Assembly (NCBI GenBank): GCA_014706295.1
Contig: JACSVZ010000004.1
Location: forward strand, 92,506,048 to 92,570,047
From: Lycocorax pyrrhopterus obiensis
Lineage: Eukaryota; Chordata; Aves; Passeriformes; Paradisaeidae
Reading direction: 5' to 3'
Length of the DNA stretch: 64,000 nucleotides
The notes below the pieces were generated by a model. That model searched no databases. It was not told where the DNA came from and worked only from the letters and a program-made list of their open reading frames with translations. Shown piece after piece: positions 60,916 through 64,000 of the stretch (the stretch's first letter is position 1; every line of letters starts with the position of its first letter). The translations under genes were made by a program, and so were the position numbers.

Positions 60916-61589
60916 TTATTCCTGTCTGAATTTTTTTTGTTGTTTCTTGGAATGCAGGTTATATCGGTGCTGTAATTTTCACATCAATAAATCACCTCTA
61001 AGAGATCCTAATAGCATTACTTAGTGGCAGTAGTTTTGAAGGAACTCAGGGTTCACATCACCCTCATGGTTTTTGTCAAAGTATGTGAGTATTTTGAACT
61101 GTTCACATACCAGCCCTACATTTCTGATGAAACAAAGTAATGTGGTTCTAAGTACACATTCACAGACAGAAAGGCCAGCAAGATAGAGCCAGATCTCTGT
61201 TCAGGGCTTTGTATTATGTTGCCCATATACAGAACTTGCTAATTCCATTCTGTGCATCTAATTTCTACACTTAACAAGTTTTTACTTTTCAGAAATTACC
61301 TTGCTATCAAGAAATAAAGCATAAGGCATGAAAATAACCAGTACTACCAACTGAAATAAAAATAAGCCTTGAGCCATAAACCAGTTCATAAATAGAGAAC
61401 ACATTTCAGGAAGCATCTTGACATATGGTTATGGAACAGTTTATCTTGAGTGCAATCACATGGCACATACAGGACAACCAAGGGATCAGGCCGAGTGGGG
61501 GTTTAGGAAAGGCAGGTCCTGCATGATCAACCTTATGTCCTTTTAGGACAGGGTGACCCATCTAGTGGACGATGGAAAGGCTGTGGAGG

Positions 61590-62076
61590 TTGTGTGCCTG
61601 GACTTCAGTAAAGCCTTTGTTCCTGCCTCCCACAGCATTCTCCTGGAAAAGCTGGCAGCCCACAGCTTAGGCAGGTGCAGCCTTTGCTGGATTAAAACTG
61701 GCCGGATGGCCAGGCCCAGAAAGTGCTGGTGAATGGAGCCATATCCAGTTGGTGGCTGGTCACTAGTGGGGTCAGTGTTAGGCCAGTCCTGTTTAATACC
61801 TTTATCAATGATTTGGATGAGAAAATCAGGTGCACCCTAAGCGAGTTCACCGATGACATCGAGCTGGGCAAGAGTGTTGATCTGCTGGAGGGCAGGAAGG
61901 CTCTGCAGAGGGATCTGGACAGGCTGGATCAAGGGGCTGAGACCACTTGTATGAGGTTCAAATGGGCCAGGTGCTGGGTCCTGCACTTGGGCCGCAACAG
62001 TCCCCTGCAGTGCTACAGGCTGGGGACAGAGTGGCTGGAAAGCTGCCTAGTGGAAAAGAACCTGGGGTGTTGGTGA
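61590..62076 (+). pseudogene. CR1 reverse transcriptase remnant (palm motifs)
   Basis: At 61593-61620 the sequence encodes VCLDFSKAF, the palm motif A region (consensus LDFSKAFD; here the last residue is V). After a frame change, the frame 61723-62076 encodes the segment with [10 protein letters not shown], then [18 protein letters not shown]. The FTDD at 61846-61857 corresponds to the catalytic motif C, FADD in intact CR1. The two aspartates are kept but the preceding alanine is threonine. The frame ends at a stop near 62076 because of a deletion. The product would have been the DNA-copying enzyme of the LINE. Confidence 0.85.
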
Positions 62077-62620
62077 GCCAGAGTGTGCCCAGGTGGCCAA
62101 GAAGGCCAATGGCATCCTGGCCTGTATTAGCAATAGTGTGGGGACCAGGGCAATGATTGTCCCCCTGCACTCGGCACTGGTAAGGCCACACCTCAAATCC
62201 TGTGTTCAGTTCTGGGCCCCTCACTATGAGAAGGACCTTGAGGGGCTGGAGTGAGTTCAGCGAAGGGCAACAGAGCTGGTAAAGGGTCTGGAGAATTAAG
62301 CCATATATGGAGCAACTGAGGGAGCTGGGGCTGTTTAGTCTGGAGAAAAGGAAGCTCAGGTGAGGCCTTACCACTCTCTACCACTGCCTGAAATGAGGTT
62401 GTAGCTAGGTGGGGGTCAGTCTCTTCTCCTAGGTAACATGCAACAGAACAAGAAGAAATGGCCTCAGGCCGTGCCAGGGGAGGTTCAGGTTGGACATCAG
62501 GAAGAGTTTCTTCACTGAAAGGGTGGGTAAGTATTGGAAAGGGCTGCCCAGGGAAGTTGTGGAATCACCATGCCTGGAAGTATTCAAGAAATTACTGGAT
62601 GTGGCATTCACTTTTATAGT
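62077..62620 (+). pseudogene. CR1 ORF2 C-terminal region, multiply broken
   Basis: Downstream of the 62076 stop the DNA still follows CR1 ORF2 ('caagaaggccaatggcatcc', 'gtgttcagttctgggcccc', 'actgagggagctggggctg', 'gggctgcccagggaagttg'), but no single frame stays open. Several indels are needed to follow it. The open minus-strand frames here (61958-62374 and 62193-62384) are antisense shadows. Confidence 0.85.
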
Positions 62621-62702
62621 TTACTTCGCATGGTAGTGCTTAGCCAGAGGTTGGACTTGACGATCTTGGAGGTCTTTTCCAACCTTAATGATTCAATTCT
62701 AT

Positions 62703-64000
62703 CCAAATAATCTTACAATTTCTAAGAAGAATCACACATCAGGCCCCTTTTACAATTGTCCATCATACTAATTTTACTGTCTCTACCCCAGACAACACAG
62801 GCTAAGTATAGGTATCACAAACATACAAAACCAGACGGCAGCCAGTATTCTGGCAAAGGTTCCAGCTCAGCTGTCATCCTGGCTGATTCTCAGTGAGCTC
62901 AAATATAATCCATTGAAGATGTCATTCCCACAGGAAGCTGAGGATCAGTTCACACAGGACTTCGTGTTTGTTTGCATATGCGTATTCACTGTAGTTAATG
63001 TCATTTTACTGACTGCACTTAAAAATTGCCCTCCCCCCGAACCGTGTGAAATGAGATTATCCCTCAAACCATGAGACTGTTTCTGACAAAATACACATGA
63101 ATCAAGCCCCAGCAAGTCTCCCACGTTCATGAGAACTACTGGTTTCAGAAAAGAAGCATCTAAATAATAAATCTTCACATCGCATTTTATCTTCATTATT
63201 CCTAACAGAAACAATGGATTGGCTACCTTTTTAGGTTTATGGTCCAGAATGACTGCAAAGTGATTATAAGCAAATCTTTTACGTCTCAGACAGAAATCAA
63301 CTTTTTCCTTCAGGATGCTATGTCATATCATGTTTCTAGGATAAATATGAAACTGTTTTGACTGAAACAAAATTACTGTAAGGATAAATGTGCAAATTAA
63401 AACAGCAGAAAAAGGACTTGATAATATTATTATCTACTGTGTAATACTAAACCATCCAAGTCCAAATGAGGATTTGTGGTACATCTTTTACCAGCATCTG
63501 ACTGTCTGTGAAAAGACTAGATCTAATTTCAAGAAAGATCCTACTGCAACACCTTTTAGCCAGCTGAATCTATTGAAGTAAATGGAGTCACATCAATTAT
63601 TGAGAGATAGATTGCAAGAGAATGAGGAAAAAACATCTTTTAGCAAAGAGCTCTCTAACAGGGAGTAGTTCCACAGCACAAAATGCAAGAATTACCTTTA
63701 TTTGATACCCAGAGCAAAAGGAGAAAAAAAAATACTAGACAAAGTGGCAAAATTCTTTTCTAGAAACAAGCATCTGTCCACAAAGAATAGGTAATAATCA
63801 TTGTGTGATAAATATGTGAGGTCCCAACACTGACTAGAAATGCATGGCTGTAAGAATATATGGACAATAAACAAGCATTCCTTGAAGCTGAATAACTCTT
63901 ATAACTAAGAAAGAGAAAACCAGAAAACTAAATGTTGTCTCTAGGATAATAAACAAGCAAAAATCCCCATCTTGGGTATATTCTTAACCATAAGACATCT
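62703..64000. other. AT-rich unique DNA, no gene seen
   Basis: No repeat family or convincing reading frame up to the end of the window. Confidence 0.55.

Larger units (their letters stand above)
61437..62702 (+). mobile_element. CR1 LINE, about 1.27 kb, forward orientation, 3'-complete
   Basis: The longest mobile element in the window. It begins inside ORF2 ('cagtttatcttgagtgcaat', 'acaggacaaccaagggatca') and covers the second half of the reverse transcriptase, the connection region and the ORF2 C-terminus ('caggggaggttcaggttgg', 'tcttcactgaaagggtggg'). It ends with the 3' UTR 'ggaggtcttttccaacc' and tail 'attcaattctat'. Similarity to my memory of the consensus is high, but small deletions (for example before 'gagccagagtgtgcccagg' near 62076 and in the region near 61775) break the frame. 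It is 5'-truncated and inactive. Confidence 0.95.

Noticed and set aside
61958..62374. 138-codon minus-strand ORF
   Set aside because: It is antisense to the CR1 ORF2 remnant and explained by the codon pattern of the opposite strand.
1..64000. tRNA, rRNA, snRNA genes and CRISPR arrays
   Set aside because: I saw no tRNA A/B-box arrangement, no conserved snRNA or rRNA blocks and no regularly spaced repeat-spacer array. CRISPR would not be expected in a bird genome. A covariance-model search was not possible.

Overview
This window looks like a non-coding stretch of a bird genome. The evidence is the dominant repeat, the CR1 LINE. It appears as truncated copies in both orientations, several ending in the typical CR1 3' end: a short tail of octamer-like repeats (variants of ATTCTRTG) preceded by the 'aaggtcctttccaacc' type of 3' UTR. 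Solo LTRs of avian endogenous retrovirus (ERV) type are also present. The long LTR at 27986-28555 and the CR1 subfamilies resemble elements I associate with songbirds or other neoavian birds. That narrower placement is from memory of repeat families and was not searched. Everything outside the repeats is AT-rich, with stops in all frames.

I find no protein-coding gene that I can support. All ORFs are under about 155 codons, and the ones with recognisable protein similarity are decayed pieces of CR1 ORF2 (reverse transcriptase and C-terminal region). The window is therefore intergenic (a gene desert) or the inside of a very large intron. One short segment on the minus strand (21743-21872) has an open frame, a strong splice-acceptor context and a plausible donor. 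I flag it as a possible orphan exon without naming a gene.

Layout: 1-945 is a head-to-head pair of CR1 pieces. 946-6100 is AT-rich unique DNA with one hairpin and duplication. 6105-6377 is a GC-rich block, directly followed by a solo LTR with a 5-bp target duplication (6383-6781). 6782-12613 is unique DNA with two local tandem duplications. 12614-16631 holds two minus-strand CR1 pieces, one ending near a (CCT)n microsatellite, and a possible old plus-strand scrap. 21258-22559 is a cluster: plus CR1, possible exon, minus CR1, then a compact hairpin. 25158-25250 is a small minisatellite. 27500-28555 is a plus CR1 followed by a 570-bp solo ERV LTR with a perfect 5-bp target duplication. 33130-33485 and 37370-37545 are old CR1 pieces. 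45688-46640 appears to be one ERV LTR interrupted by another in the opposite orientation. 53230-53326 is a 97-base all-purine (GGAA)n tract. 60535-62702 holds two plus-strand CR1 copies, the second (about 1.27 kb) being the longest in the window and retaining part of the reverse-transcriptase domain.

No genes work together here. The story is one of repeat accumulation, LTR-LTR recombination leaving solo LTRs, nested insertion, local duplication and small quasi-palindromes. I did not find a novel biological system. The best items for follow-up are the candidate exon, the nested LTRs and the perfect hairpins.
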